DNA of 64,000 bases from Mageeibacillus sp. UBA6976 (lineage in GTDB: Bacteria; Bacillota; Clostridia; Saccharofermentanales; Saccharofermentanaceae), in the NCBI GenBank assembly GCA_002450155.1, contig DJYO01000027.1, forward strand, positions 124,001-188,000. The letters are read 5' to 3'. This document shows positions 1-8,039 of the stretch, one piece after another (position 1 is the stretch's first letter; each line of letters opens with the position of its first letter). Under the pieces are notes generated by a model. It was not told where the DNA came from. It searched no databases and saw only the letters and a list, made by a program, of their open reading frames with translations. A program made the position numbers and the translations under genes.

Positions 1-44
1 TTGAGAGTGATCTCACCCATCCTGGCGAGCAAAACATTAGACAT
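1..44 (-). CDS. thiI: ThiI, tRNA 4-thiouridine synthase (N-terminal fragment)
   Basis: Only the first 14 codons are inside the window; the gene runs off the left edge. They read MSNVLLARMGEITL, which resembles the conserved start of ThiI (a hydrophobic strand followed by R-x-GEI-x-x-KG). ThiI uses sulfur from a cysteine desulfurase to make 4-thiouridine in tRNA and can feed thiamine thiazole synthesis. An AGAGG ribosome binding site lies 7 bases before the ATG. The gene begins 17 bases after the stop of the cysteine desulfurase gene, the usual nifS-thiI order in Firmicutes. The assignment rests on a short match plus this context. Confidence 0.75.
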   Translation of the reverse strand, partial: MSNVLLARMGEITL

Positions 45-61
45 AGCTAGACCTCTTAGTA

Positions 62-1204
62 TCAGTGTAGTACAAGGTATCTGTCGTAGATCTCATCTAC
101 GGCCTTAATGAATTCCCTGGCTTCATCCATAGTATTATAACGCGAGAAACTCAGCCTTACAGCATTGGCAGCGATCTTGCGGTCAACTCCGCAGGCGAGC
201 AGGACATAGGATACCTTCTTGGCTTTGCTCGAGCAAGCCGAAACAGTAGAAACATAGATATCATACATCTCCAGGCAATGGAGCATGGTCTCGGATTCAA
301 AACTCCTGAAAGACACATTGAGCACATAGGGCACGCTATCTTCAGCTGAGAGTATTACCGCACCGCGCTTGGCAAGTTCAGATCTTAGATACGCATTTAT
401 CTCAGATACCGTCTTATAGGAATCTTCCATTTTCTCGGATGCTTCCTTGAGTGCCTCTTCAAATGCTTTGGCAAGAAGCAGACTCTGAGTTCCGGATCTC
501 ATATTCTTCTGCTGACCGCCACCGTAGATCAAAGGGTCTATCCTGACTCCGGATCTGAGATATAAGATGCCTGTTCCTTTTACAGAATGGATCTTATGAC
601 CGGAGAATGAACACATATCGACTCCCATTTTCTTTAGGTCGATCCTGATCTTGCCCAATGCCTGCACGGCATCAAGATAGATTGCAGTGCCGCGGCTTAT
701 CTTATTCCTGATGCCGGTTATCTCATTTATGGGGAGAACGGAACCTGTCTCGTTATTTACGTATGTAAAACAAAGCAAGGCCACATCACCCTTACCCAGT
801 TCTTCTTCAAGCATGTTAAGATCCGGTTTGCCTTCTTTGTTAACCGGGAGATAAACTATCTCGTAGCCCTGTTCCTTAAGGAGATCCAGGCATTCAAGAG
901 TAGCCTTGTGCTCAGTTGCTGTGGATATGACCCTCGAACCTGCTCTCTTATTCCTTGAAAGATAACCTCTGATAGCAGTATTTGCGCTCTCAGTCGCGCA
1001 GGAGGTAAAAATGATCTCATCTGCTGATGCACCAAGGAGCCCGGCAATATCAGCTGCACACTCATTATAGAGCCTGTCTGCATTTACCCCCAGTGTATGA
1101 AGAGATCCCGGGTTGCCCGAGACCTCATCAGCAAGATATTCATTTATTACGCTCCTTACCCGGTTTGACGGGAAAGTCGTTGCGCTGTTGTCAAAATAAA
1201 TCAT
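62..1204 (-). CDS. cysteine desulfurase, NifS/IscS family
   Basis: PLP enzyme of 380 residues that takes sulfur from L-cysteine as an enzyme persulfide. Visible residues: the N-terminal YFDNSATT motif, the His of TATEH (about residue 99) that stacks on PLP, the PLP lysine in SFSGHK (K204), and the persulfide cysteine in the loop VSACSSK (C324). I chose the ATG at 1204 because an AAGG stands 6 bases upstream and family proteins begin at this YFDNSATT segment; the reading frame itself extends 11 codons further into purB. The start lies one base after the purB stop. Downstream is thiI, so its likely role is to supply sulfur for tRNA thiolation, although Fe-S assembly is also possible. Confidence 0.93.
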   Translation of the reverse strand: MIYFDNSATTFPSNRVRSVINEYLADEVSGNPGSLHTLGVNADRLYNECAADIAGLLGASADEIIFTSCATESANTAIRGYLSRNKRAGSRVISTATEHKATLECLDLLKEQGYEIVYLPVNKEGKPDLNMLEEELGKGDVALLCFTYVNNETGSVLPINEITGIRNKISRGTAIYLDAVQALGKIRIDLKKMGVDMCSFSGHKIHSVKGTGILYLRSGVRIDPLIYGGGQQKNMRSGTQSLLLAKAFEEALKEASEKMEDSYKTVSEINAYLRSELAKRGAVILSAEDSVPYVLNVSFRSFESETMLHCLEMYDIYVSTVSACSSKAKKVSYVLLACGVDRKIAANAVRLSFSRYNTMDEAREFIKAVDEIYDRYLVLH

Positions 1205-1205
1205 A

Positions 1206-2639
1206 TCAGACCTTAAGTTCTTGCTCTCCGATATCAAGATCAGACTTGTGAGCCTCGATAAGTGGTCTTACGCACTCATTAAGGAATGTGTCGACCTGCT
1301 CGGGGCATCTGCCGATATAAAGCTTAGGATCTGTAAGTTCCTTAAGTCTGTCGTAGTCAACCTTGAATGCAGGATCTGCGGCAATGAGCTCCAGCATATT
1401 GTTAGACTTGCCTTCGACCTTAACGACCCTGCCTGCTTCGATAGACTTAAGTCTGATATTCTCGTGGAGATCCTGACGGTCTCCGCCGTTCTTTGTTGCG
1501 TCCATAAGGATATTCTCCGTTGCCATGAACGGGATTTCTTCTCTTATATGGCGCTCGATGATCTTATCGTATACAACAAGTCCCGATGCAACATTCGCAT
1601 AGATGCCGAGGATGGCGTCAACTGCAAGGAATGCCTCGGGAATGGATATTCTCTTATTAGCAGAGTCATCAAGTGTTCTCTCAAACCACTGCTCTGAAGC
1701 TGTCATCATGGGAGATGTAGACACAGAGATAACATATCTTGCAAGCGAAGCCATTCTCTCTGATCTCATAGGATTTCTCTTGTAAGCCATGGCAGAAGAA
1801 CCGATCTGCCCGGACTCATGGGGTTCCTCGATCTCCTTTAAGTGCTGAAGGAGCCTTATATCGTTGGAGAACTTGTGAGCTGACTGGGCAATACCGCAAA
1901 GAGCATTCATTACAAGAGAGTCTACCTTACGGGAATATGTCTGACCTGATACATAGTAAGAGGACTCAAAGCCCATCTTGGCGCAGATCTTCTTATCAAG
2001 TTCAACGCACTTGTCGTGGTCACCGTTGAAGAGCTCAAGGAAGCTTGCCTGTGTACCTGTAGTTCCCTTGCATCCGAGGAGCTTAAGTCCTGATAAGACA
2101 TGCTCGACTTCTGCAAGATCGAAAGTAAGATCCTGAAGCCAGAGTGTTGCCCTCTTACCTACAGTAACAAGCTGTGCGGGCTGGAAATGTGTAAAGCCCA
2201 GAGTAGGAAGAGCCTTGTACTTGTCAGCAAAATCAGCAAGCTTTGCGATAGTTACTACAAGTCTCTTGCGTGTAAGCTCAAGAGCCTCACGCATGAGGAT
2301 GATATCTGTGTTATCACCGACATAGCAGGAAGTAGCACCCAGGTGGATGATGCCCTTGGCTTTGGGGCACTGAGCACCATAAGCATGTACATGAGCCATA
2401 ACATCGTGGCGAACTTTCTTCTCTTCTTCTGCTGCGAGCTCGTAATTGATCTCGTCTTTGTGAGCCTTAAGCTCCTCGATCTGTTCATCTGTAATATCGA
2501 GACCGAGCTCTTTCTCAGACTCAGCAAGAGCTATCCAGAGAAGTCTCCATGTACGGAACTTCTTATCAGGCGAGAAGATGTACTGCATCTCCTTGCTTGC
2601 ATATCTTGAATTAAGCGGGCTCTCATAGATATCTTTCAT
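1206..2639 (-). CDS. purB: adenylosuccinate lyase
   Basis: Fumarase/aspartase superfamily enzyme of 477 residues. It splits SAICAR to AICAR and adenylosuccinate to AMP, releasing fumarate in both steps of purine synthesis. The superfamily signature is clear as SSAMAYKRNPMRSE, and the first catalytic region contains the HLGATS and GFTHFQPAQ motifs. At about 477 residues it belongs to the longer PurB form. The ATG at 2639 is preceded by GAGGAG at 8 bases. Only 4 bases separate it from the upstream aminotransferase gene, so it is translated from the same mRNA. Aspartate made by the aminotransferase is the nitrogen donor for the SAICAR and adenylosuccinate branches, a plausible reason for the pairing. 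Confidence 0.95.
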   Translation of the reverse strand: MKDIYESPLNSRYASKEMQYIFSPDKKFRTWRLLWIALAESEKELGLDITDEQIEELKAHKDEINYELAAEEEKKVRHDVMAHVHAYGAQCPKAKGIIHLGATSCYVGDNTDIILMREALELTRKRLVVTIAKLADFADKYKALPTLGFTHFQPAQLVTVGKRATLWLQDLTFDLAEVEHVLSGLKLLGCKGTTGTQASFLELFNGDHDKCVELDKKICAKMGFESSYYVSGQTYSRKVDSLVMNALCGIAQSAHKFSNDIRLLQHLKEIEEPHESGQIGSSAMAYKRNPMRSERMASLARYVISVSTSPMMTASEQWFERTLDDSANKRISIPEAFLAVDAILGIYANVASGLVVYDKIIERHIREEIPFMATENILMDATKNGGDRQDLHENIRLKSIEAGRVVKVEGKSNNMLELIAADPAFKVDYDRLKELTDPKLYIGRCPEQVDTFLNECVRPLIEAHKSDLDIGEQELKV

Positions 2640-2643
2640 ATCG

Positions 2644-3933
2644 TCACTCCTCAAGTAATTTATCGATAGCAGTTATTTTAGCACATACGGTAAGGATCTT
2701 GGTGGCCGTGCGCAGATCCTCTACCGGAGGATAGGAAGGAGAAAGTCTGATGCTTGCGTCATCAGGATCCTTGCCATAAGGGTAGCTTGCGCCTGCAGGA
2801 GTAAGAGAAACGCCTGCTTCTTTGCACATGGCAACGATGTTTGTTGCTGTGCCGGGCAGACAGTAGAAGTTTATAAAGTAGCCGCCCTTGGGATCTGTCC
2901 AGTGCCAGATATCCTTTTCAAAGCCAAGCTCATTTTCCAGGATCTCGCTTACAGCCGCAAACTTAGGTCTTAAGATAGCAGCATGCTTTCTCATCTGACC
3001 TAATACCGCCTCTTTATCAGGCAGGAATCTTGCATGAGCCAGCTGGTTTACCTTATTGGTGCAGATAGCCTGTACTCCAAGTATCTTTTTGGAATAATCC
3101 ATATTTTCTTTATTCGCTGCAAAGCAGGATATACCGCCGCCTGCAAAAGTGATCTTGGAAGAAGATGCGAATTCATAGACTCTGTTGGGATTACCTGCCT
3201 CTGCACAGAGTGAGAGAATATCAGGGACTGAGCCCCACTGGGATTCGTCCTCAGCAAGATGGTGAACAACATAAGCATTATCCCAGAAGATCCTGAAGTC
3301 TTTTGCGCCTGTCTTCATAGAGGCAAGTCTCCTGCAGGTTTCTTCTGAATAGACGATGCCGTCCGGATTGCTGTAGCAGGGAACGCACCAGATACCAAGC
3401 ACCTTCTCGTCTGATACAAGCTTCTCAACGATATCCATATCAGGACCTTCGTCTGTTATAGGCACGGCAATAAGCTCAAAGCCTAACTTCTCTGTTACCC
3501 TGAAGTGACGGTCGTAACCGGGCACAGGGCAAAGCCATTTGCGGCCCTCTACCTGAGACCAGGGCTTGGGAGAATCAACCTCGCCAAAGACCATAGCTCT
3601 CATGATAGCGTCGAACATCTGATTAAGTGATGAAGAATTGCCCATGAACAGATTATCCTTGTCTGTTCCAAGGATCTCAGCAAAAACCTTCCTTACATCT
3701 TCGATGCCGGCAGGCACACCATAGTTGCGGACATCCTCATTCTTGCAGGACTTAAAATCTGTTGAAGAAAGCACATCATACATGTGATTAGACAGATCAA
3801 GCTGTTCGGGAGAAGGCTTACCTCTGGTCATATCAAGTGACAGATCCATAGTCTTGTATTCCTCGTAGAGCTTGGTGAGCTCCGCTCTTTGCTGTGTCAG
3901 TTCTTCAACTGACATTTCCTTATAACTCTTCAT
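2644..3933 (-). CDS. aspartate aminotransferase, subgroup with LDMTRGKP motif (PF12897-like)
   Basis: PLP-dependent class I aminotransferase of 429 residues. The N-terminal segment LSLDMTRGKPSPEQLDLS is typical of the PF12897 aspartate aminotransferase group (known from Corynebacterium and Deinococcus). The PLP lysine lies in the segment FASSSKITFAGGG, followed by a conserved small-residue stretch. The reaction is probably aspartate plus 2-oxoglutarate to oxaloacetate plus glutamate; the substrate comes from family knowledge, not from specific residues. The ATG at 3933 has AGAAGG 7 bases upstream. It is the first gene of the operon with purB, the cysteine desulfurase and thiI, and a promoter is visible upstream. 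Confidence 0.88.
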   Translation of the reverse strand: MKSYKEMSVEELTQQRAELTKLYEEYKTMDLSLDMTRGKPSPEQLDLSNHMYDVLSSTDFKSCKNEDVRNYGVPAGIEDVRKVFAEILGTDKDNLFMGNSSSLNQMFDAIMRAMVFGEVDSPKPWSQVEGRKWLCPVPGYDRHFRVTEKLGFELIAVPITDEGPDMDIVEKLVSDEKVLGIWCVPCYSNPDGIVYSEETCRRLASMKTGAKDFRIFWDNAYVVHHLAEDESQWGSVPDILSLCAEAGNPNRVYEFASSSKITFAGGGISCFAANKENMDYSKKILGVQAICTNKVNQLAHARFLPDKEAVLGQMRKHAAILRPKFAAVSEILENELGFEKDIWHWTDPKGGYFINFYCLPGTATNIVAMCKEAGVSLTPAGASYPYGKDPDDASIRLSPSYPPVEDLRTATKILTVCAKITAIDKLLEE

Positions 3934-4013
3934 CACGAGCCTTCTTTCTGAAATGAAATTTTGAGAGAGCAAACTTGCAGCATAAATGCATAATACCTCT
4001 CAAGACCGAAGTA

Positions 4014-4042
4014 ATTATATTTAAAATGCAATTTCCAGGCAA
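4014..4042 (-). promoter_or_regulatory. sigma-A promoter of the aminotransferase-purB-nifS-thiI operon
   Basis: On the minus strand a -35 box TTGCCT (4037-4042) and a perfect -10 box TATAAT (4014-4019) are separated by 17 bases. The start of transcription would fall near 4007, giving a leader of roughly 75 bases before the ATG at 3933. No riboswitch-like fold is evident in that leader. Confidence 0.8.
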
Positions 4043-4062
4043 TAAAATTTCATTGTTGTTTA

Positions 4063-4437
4063 TTAAAAAGGGATAATTTCTACATTTTGTACTAACCCGA
4101 CACGGTTATGAGTTACCTGCCCTATCAAAAATACAACATTTCTGTCAGTAAGACCGTAATGGGAGAGCATATATCCGGTGCATCTTATTATCTTCCGCCT
4201 CTTTTTGTAATCAACAGACTCAAGAGACGACGGATAGGGTCCTGAATTTAGTCTGGACCTTACTTCCACCACATAGATATCCCGGTCTTTCTCCATGACC
4301 AGATCCAGTTCCCCCACATTATGCACATCATAGTTTCTGCAGATCACTTTAAATCCGTCTCTGGTAAGCTTGTCCGCGACAGCCTGCTCAGCTGCATCTC
4401 CTATCTTGCGTTTCCTCGTTCTCCTGTCATTCTGCAT
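4063..4437 (-). CDS. YraN family endonuclease-like protein (UPF0102)
   Basis: Protein of 124 residues with the YraN/UPF0102 fold. The restriction-endonuclease-like core is visible as the early G-x-x-A-E helix (GDAAEQAVADKL), then VGELDLVMEKD, then VYVVEVRSR, matching the family's E, D and E-x-K/R active-site pattern. Its cellular role is not established; homologues are often encoded beside rnhB, the signal peptidase gene or other DNA and RNA metabolism genes. I chose the ATG at 4437 because AAAGGAG lies 8 bases upstream; the in-frame codon further upstream would place that ribosome site inside the gene. It stands alone, divergent from the EAL gene. Confidence 0.88.
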   Translation of the reverse strand: MQNDRRTRKRKIGDAAEQAVADKLTRDGFKVICRNYDVHNVGELDLVMEKDRDIYVVEVRSRLNSGPYPSSLESVDYKKRRKIIRCTGYMLSHYGLTDRNVVFLIGQVTHNRVGLVQNVEIIPF

Positions 4438-4479
4438 TTTGGACACTCCTTTCACATCTTTTAGTTTCCTAGTTTTCTA

Positions 4480-4508
4480 TTGCAACTTGCAGTAGCGCCT
4501 ATTATTAT
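4480..4508 (+). promoter_or_regulatory. probable promoter of the EAL-domain gene
   Basis: TTGCAA (4480-4485), a 17-base spacer and TATTAT (4503-4508) point rightward and give a leader of about 30 bases. TTGCAA is its own reverse complement. Read leftward it is followed after 16 bases by TAAAAG, so the same hexamer might also act as the -35 of yraN. The boxes are imperfect, so this is a candidate only. Confidence 0.4.
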
Positions 4509-4543
4509 TAAGCTATATATTTCTTTGAAGTTGGTACACATTT

Positions 4544-6190
4544 ATGGAAGACAGATACAAGGAGTTTGCCGAATTCTACGACAGCCTGAAGGATTACGAC
4601 GGCAACACCTTCTCAAGCGATATTTTTGCCAAAGTAGCCGACAGATTAAACATCTGCAAGATAGAACACTACATATACACAGCCGGTTCGCTTACCAAGA
4701 AGCATATAGTCTATATAAGCTCCTCGGAACCTGAGATCAATTACCATGAAGTCACAAGGGACATCAACGAAGATATCAAGAGCGTGCTCAGGATCTTCTT
4801 TAAGAAATACTCCCCTGACCTTAATGAATCCACAAAGTATGCCTTCGATTGTTTTGTATCAAGTGTCGATCTCTATGTTGCCTACCGCTATACCATAGAG
4901 GCTTTCTACAGCATCCGCTACTATGAGGAGAATTCAGGCATCCCCAACCTCAACTATCTTATCAAGTTCCTAAATGATACGACCGCCACCGATGTAAGAG
5001 ACAACGAATACTTTTTCTCTTACTTCAACATCAAGCAGAACTCCAGACTGAACCGTTTCTTCGGCGGTGAGGTGGCAGGACGCATACTCAATGAATATGC
5101 TGTAAAGCTCAAGGAATTCGTCAACACAGAAGACGGCGAATTTGCTGCCCATATAGGCGGCGACAATTTCGCCGTATACCTCAAGGCTGACAGGCTCAAG
5201 GAATTCATCAGCTTTATCCAGGGCGTCAAGATCACCTTCCACTTCAAGAACGACTCATATATTCACAGCGTTGCTGCAAGAGCCGGTATCGTTTATATCG
5301 ATAACAGCTATGTTAACGGCTATGTGATCATGAACAATGCTTCAAGATGTCTTACTTCGGCAAGACATACCGGCAAGGATTATACTATCTGGCCTGTCCT
5401 GGAGGATTCAAGCCCGGTCATCAGTCCGGAATTCATCCTCAATATGGAGAAGGATCTGCTTAACGACAAATTCCTGGTCTACTATCAGCCGGTCGTAAAG
5501 GCAACGGAGGACAGCAATAAGATCGTTGCAGCAGAGGCTCTCGCAAGATGGGTCAAGGACGGAAGCATCATCATACCCTCTAAATTCATAGACGCAGCAG
5601 GCAGCGACGGCCTTATATCAAAGCTCGATCAGTATATTCTGGATAAGACCTGTGCTTTTATCTCAAATCAGCTCAAGAACAATACTCCCCTTGTGCCGAT
5701 CAACTGCAATATCTCAACAGTCAGCATGAGTGACGAAGCGGTCATCGGCAGACTGATAGATACAGTCAGCAAATACGAGCTCCCTGCAGGCAGTCTTGGG
5801 ATCGAGTTCAAGGTCCCCGAGTCCATTCCTGAAGTCAAGCTGATTGAAAATGCTGCAGCAAAGCTTAAACTTGCCGGAGTATCTATCACCATAGATGACT
5901 TCATCATCAACCCCCAGACCATTAACCTCCTGGGTACTCTCCCCATAGACAGCATCAAACTCCATTGCGACAAATTGAATTTTGGCAACTCAAGGAGTAG
6001 GATTATTCTCGAGAGTATGTTGGAACTGGCAAATAAGCTTAAGATCACTGTTATCTGCGAGAAGATAGCGGATCTTGAGATGATAAATGAATTTCGAAAC
6101 TGCGGTTTCAATATATTCCAGACCCACGTTTATGAGAAAGCCATATCTGAGCGTTTCTTTATAAACAGGCTCAAAAATCCATACTATTGA
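4544..6190 (+). CDS. degenerate GGDEF/EAL protein (cyclic-di-GMP signalling)
   Basis: Protein of 548 residues without a signal peptide or membrane segment. An N-terminal region (about 1-130) of unknown fold is followed by a GGDEF-like domain (about 135-285) whose signature reads HIGGDNF (203-209), so the catalytic Glu is Asn, and an EAL domain (about 295-545). The EAL motif itself is intact (331-333), and Asn389, Glu421, Asp451/Asp452 and Lys472 fall at expected metal or substrate positions. The loop after the Asp pair, normally FGTGYSS, is replaced by FIINPQT, and the IKID motif is IKLH. I infer no cyclase activity and weak or no phosphodiesterase activity; it may be a c-di-GMP or protein-binding effector. 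The start has only a weak ribosome site. It ends 8 bases before the next aminotransferase gene. Confidence 0.85.
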   Translation: MEDRYKEFAEFYDSLKDYDGNTFSSDIFAKVADRLNICKIEHYIYTAGSLTKKHIVYISSSEPEINYHEVTRDINEDIKSVLRIFFKKYSPDLNESTKYAFDCFVSSVDLYVAYRYTIEAFYSIRYYEENSGIPNLNYLIKFLNDTTATDVRDNEYFFSYFNIKQNSRLNRFFGGEVAGRILNEYAVKLKEFVNTEDGEFAAHIGGDNFAVYLKADRLKEFISFIQGVKITFHFKNDSYIHSVAARAGIVYIDNSYVNGYVIMNNASRCLTSARHTGKDYTIWPVLEDSSPVISPEFILNMEKDLLNDKFLVYYQPVVKATEDSNKIVAAEALARWVKDGSIIIPSKFIDAAGSDGLISKLDQYILDKTCAFISNQLKNNTPLVPINCNISTVSMSDEAVIGRLIDTVSKYELPAGSLGIEFKVPESIPEVKLIENAAAKLKLAGVSITIDDFIINPQTINLLGTLPIDSIKLHCDKLNFGNSRSRIILESMLELANKLKITVICEKIADLEMINEFRNCGFNIFQTHVYEKAISERFFINRLKNPYY

Positions 6191-6198
6191 GGTGCATT

Positions 6199-7389
6199 AT
6201 GATATCCAGTTCCATCAAACAACAATTAGCAGGCGGATCCGAGATCCGCAAGATGTTCGAAGAAGGCCAGAGACTTAAGGCGATCTATGGTGCAGAGAAT
6301 GTATTTGATTTCTCCATCGGCAATCCTGATCTCGAACCTCCGAAGGAAGTAACTGAAGCTTTGGCTGACCTTGCTAACAATCCGACTCCCGGAATGCACG
6401 GCTACATGAGCAACAGCGGCTATGAATCGACCAGAGCTGCCATTGCAAAGAAAAGGTCTGACGAGTCAGGACTTGATATCGGAAGTGGTGCTGTCTGCAT
6501 GACTGTAGGTGCAGCAGCTGCAATGAACGATGTCCTCCACTCTCTCCTGGATCCCGGGGATGAAGTAATCGTACTCGCTCCCTTCTTTATGGAATATAAC
6601 GGCTACATCAAAAACCACAACGGTAAGGTAGTCATTGTTCCCACCAACGAAGTCTTTATGCCTGTAATTGACAGGATCTCTGACGCTATCACGCCCAAGA
6701 CCAAGGCTATCATCATCAACTCACCTAACAATCCTTCCGGTGTTGTTTATCCTGCCAAGCTCCTTACAGAGCTCAACGATATGCTCCTCAGCAAGGATCA
6801 TGTTATCCATGTTATATCCGATGAACCCTATATCGATCTTGCATACGATGGCAACGAAGTTCCCTGCGCTCTCAAGTATATCAAGAATCTTATCGTCTGC
6901 TTCTCCTGGAGCAAGTCACTGTCACTTCCCGGTGAGCGTATAGGTTATGCTCTCGTATCTCCCAACAACGAGGATTACGACGACCTTACCCAGGCTATCA
7001 CGATATCTAACCGTACATTAGGAAGCGTTAATGCTCCCGCTATCTGGCAGAAGGTAATCGAGAGATCACTATATGCCAAAGTCGATGTTGCAAACTATGA
7101 GCACAGAAGAAATCTCCTCTATTCCAATATCGTTGATGCCGGTTTCGATGCCGTTAAACCGGGCGGTGCTCTCTATATCTTCATGAACACGCCCAAGGGA
7201 CTTGACGATAATGAGTTTGCAGAGATCTGCGCCAAAAAGAATCTCCTCCTGGTAAAGGGTTCTTCATTCTCTTATCCCGGATATTGCCGTCTCGCCTTCT
7301 GCGTATCTGAACAGACGATACTGAATTCAAGGAAGGCTTTCTTCGCAATTGCTGAAGAACTTGGCTTAGAGCATAGAGCAAGCCTCTAA
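6199..7389 (+). CDS. pyridoxal-phosphate aminotransferase, class I/II (AspB-like)
   Basis: Fold-type I aminotransferase of 396 residues. Visible are the GNPDLEPP entry motif (41-48), the SPNNPSG motif (175-181), the Asp and Tyr that contact PLP in ISDEPYIDL (D208, Y211), the PLP lysine in SWSKSLSLPGERIGY (K239) and its phosphate-binding Arg (R247). The probable substrate is aspartate or another amino acid; the sequence does not tell which. The ATG at 6199 has GAGGTG 4 bases upstream, which is better supported than the in-frame TTG at 6187. It is co-transcribed with the EAL gene. Its stop overlaps the stop of the convergent sortase gene by 4 bases. Confidence 0.9.
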   Translation: MISSSIKQQLAGGSEIRKMFEEGQRLKAIYGAENVFDFSIGNPDLEPPKEVTEALADLANNPTPGMHGYMSNSGYESTRAAIAKKRSDESGLDIGSGAVCMTVGAAAAMNDVLHSLLDPGDEVIVLAPFFMEYNGYIKNHNGKVVIVPTNEVFMPVIDRISDAITPKTKAIIINSPNNPSGVVYPAKLLTELNDMLLSKDHVIHVISDEPYIDLAYDGNEVPCALKYIKNLIVCFSWSKSLSLPGERIGYALVSPNNEDYDDLTQAITISNRTLGSVNAPAIWQKVIERSLYAKVDVANYEHRRNLLYSNIVDAGFDAVKPGGALYIFMNTPKGLDDNEFAEICAKKNLLLVKGSSFSYPGYCRLAFCVSEQTILNSRKAFFAIAEELGLEHRASL

Positions 7390-8039
7390 TCAGACGGTCT
7401 GCAAATAGCTAGAAAACGATAACCTGCGCCCAATTCAGTGGCGCAGGTTATTATTGTCAGCTGCCGCTCCTTGCTGGCCCGCCTGCAGATAAGTGCTTCT
7501 ATCTCCTGAGGTGCAGCATTAGCGGTGTTATATACCTTGTATCTTAATATCTCACCCGTAGGTAAAGTGAAGAAGACCGAAGCTCCGATCCCGATCTCCT
7601 GAAGACGGCAGAATATGGTCGATATATGACGGTTCCTGTGACCTAATATAGTACAGTTGCCGTTCATCCACGGCATCGCTGAATCCGGCCATATACTTAC
7701 ACCATATCTTAAAGCCTGCCTGCTGCATTCGATCCAGCAGGGCTCTTTGACATCTATGGAAGGTATCTCCAGAAGCCCTGCCAGATGAAGCTCGCATGTC
7801 TCATCATATCCTGACAGATCAATGCTAAGGTCTTCTTCACCGTTTACGGCAAGAAGATCCGTGGCAGGAACATTAAATACCGGATCTGACATATCAGTTC
7901 CTTCAATGTCTGATATCACCTTATTTATTACTATCTGTCTTACAAGACTCTTAACAGGCTCTTTTGTTATATAGATAACAGCCGTTAGTGCAGATAACAG
8001 ACAGATCACGATTCCTGCCACTAAGACCTTCTTATTCAT
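7386..8039 (-). CDS. sortase (cysteine transpeptidase) paired with the LPSTG adhesin
   Basis: Sortase of 217 residues. An N-terminal membrane anchor (about 5-24) is followed by the sortase beta-barrel with the catalytic triad His134 (TILGHRNR), Cys199 (LTIITCATEL) and Arg208 (YRFLAICR). It cleaves an LPXTG-type signal between Thr and Gly and joins the protein to the wall or to another subunit. Immediately upstream and overlapping by 8 bases is its obvious substrate, which carries LPSTG. The ATG has GGAGG upstream inside the adhesin's last codons, so translation is coupled. The membrane anchor and genetic pairing suggest a dedicated sortase of class C, D or E; there is no C-terminal membrane segment as in most class C enzymes. 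Confidence 0.92.
   Translation of the reverse strand: MNKKVLVAGIVICLLSALTAVIYITKEPVKSLVRQIVINKVISDIEGTDMSDPVFNVPATDLLAVNGEEDLSIDLSGYDETCELHLAGLLEIPSIDVKEPCWIECSRQALRYGVSIWPDSAMPWMNGNCTILGHRNRHISTIFCRLQEIGIGASVFFTLPTGEILRYKVYNTANAAPQEIEALICRRASKERQLTIITCATELGAGYRFLAICRPSD
7419..7451 (+). terminator. perfect 12-bp hairpin, likely plus-strand terminator inside the sortase gene
   Basis: ATAACCTGCGCC (7419-7430) and GGCGCAGGTTAT (7440-7451) form a perfect 12-bp stem with a 9-base loop. It is followed on the plus strand by TATTGT, only a weak U-tract. It lies about 30 bases after the stop of the plus-strand aminotransferase, as expected for its terminator, but within the convergent sortase gene, where the stem encodes the residues around catalytic Cys199. 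Confidence 0.6.

Noticed and set aside
1221..2609. Long open frames on the plus strand opposite purB
   Set aside because: They are antisense to a clear conserved gene, have no ribosome sites and show no recognisable protein features.
3934..4013. Possible riboswitch in the leader of the aminotransferase-purB operon
   Set aside because: The leader is only about 75 bases and shows neither a purine-type core nor a terminator.
5464..5975. Two CGACAAA words (near 5464 and 5969) inside the EAL gene
   Set aside because: They are isolated, explained by coding sequence, and not near a promoter.
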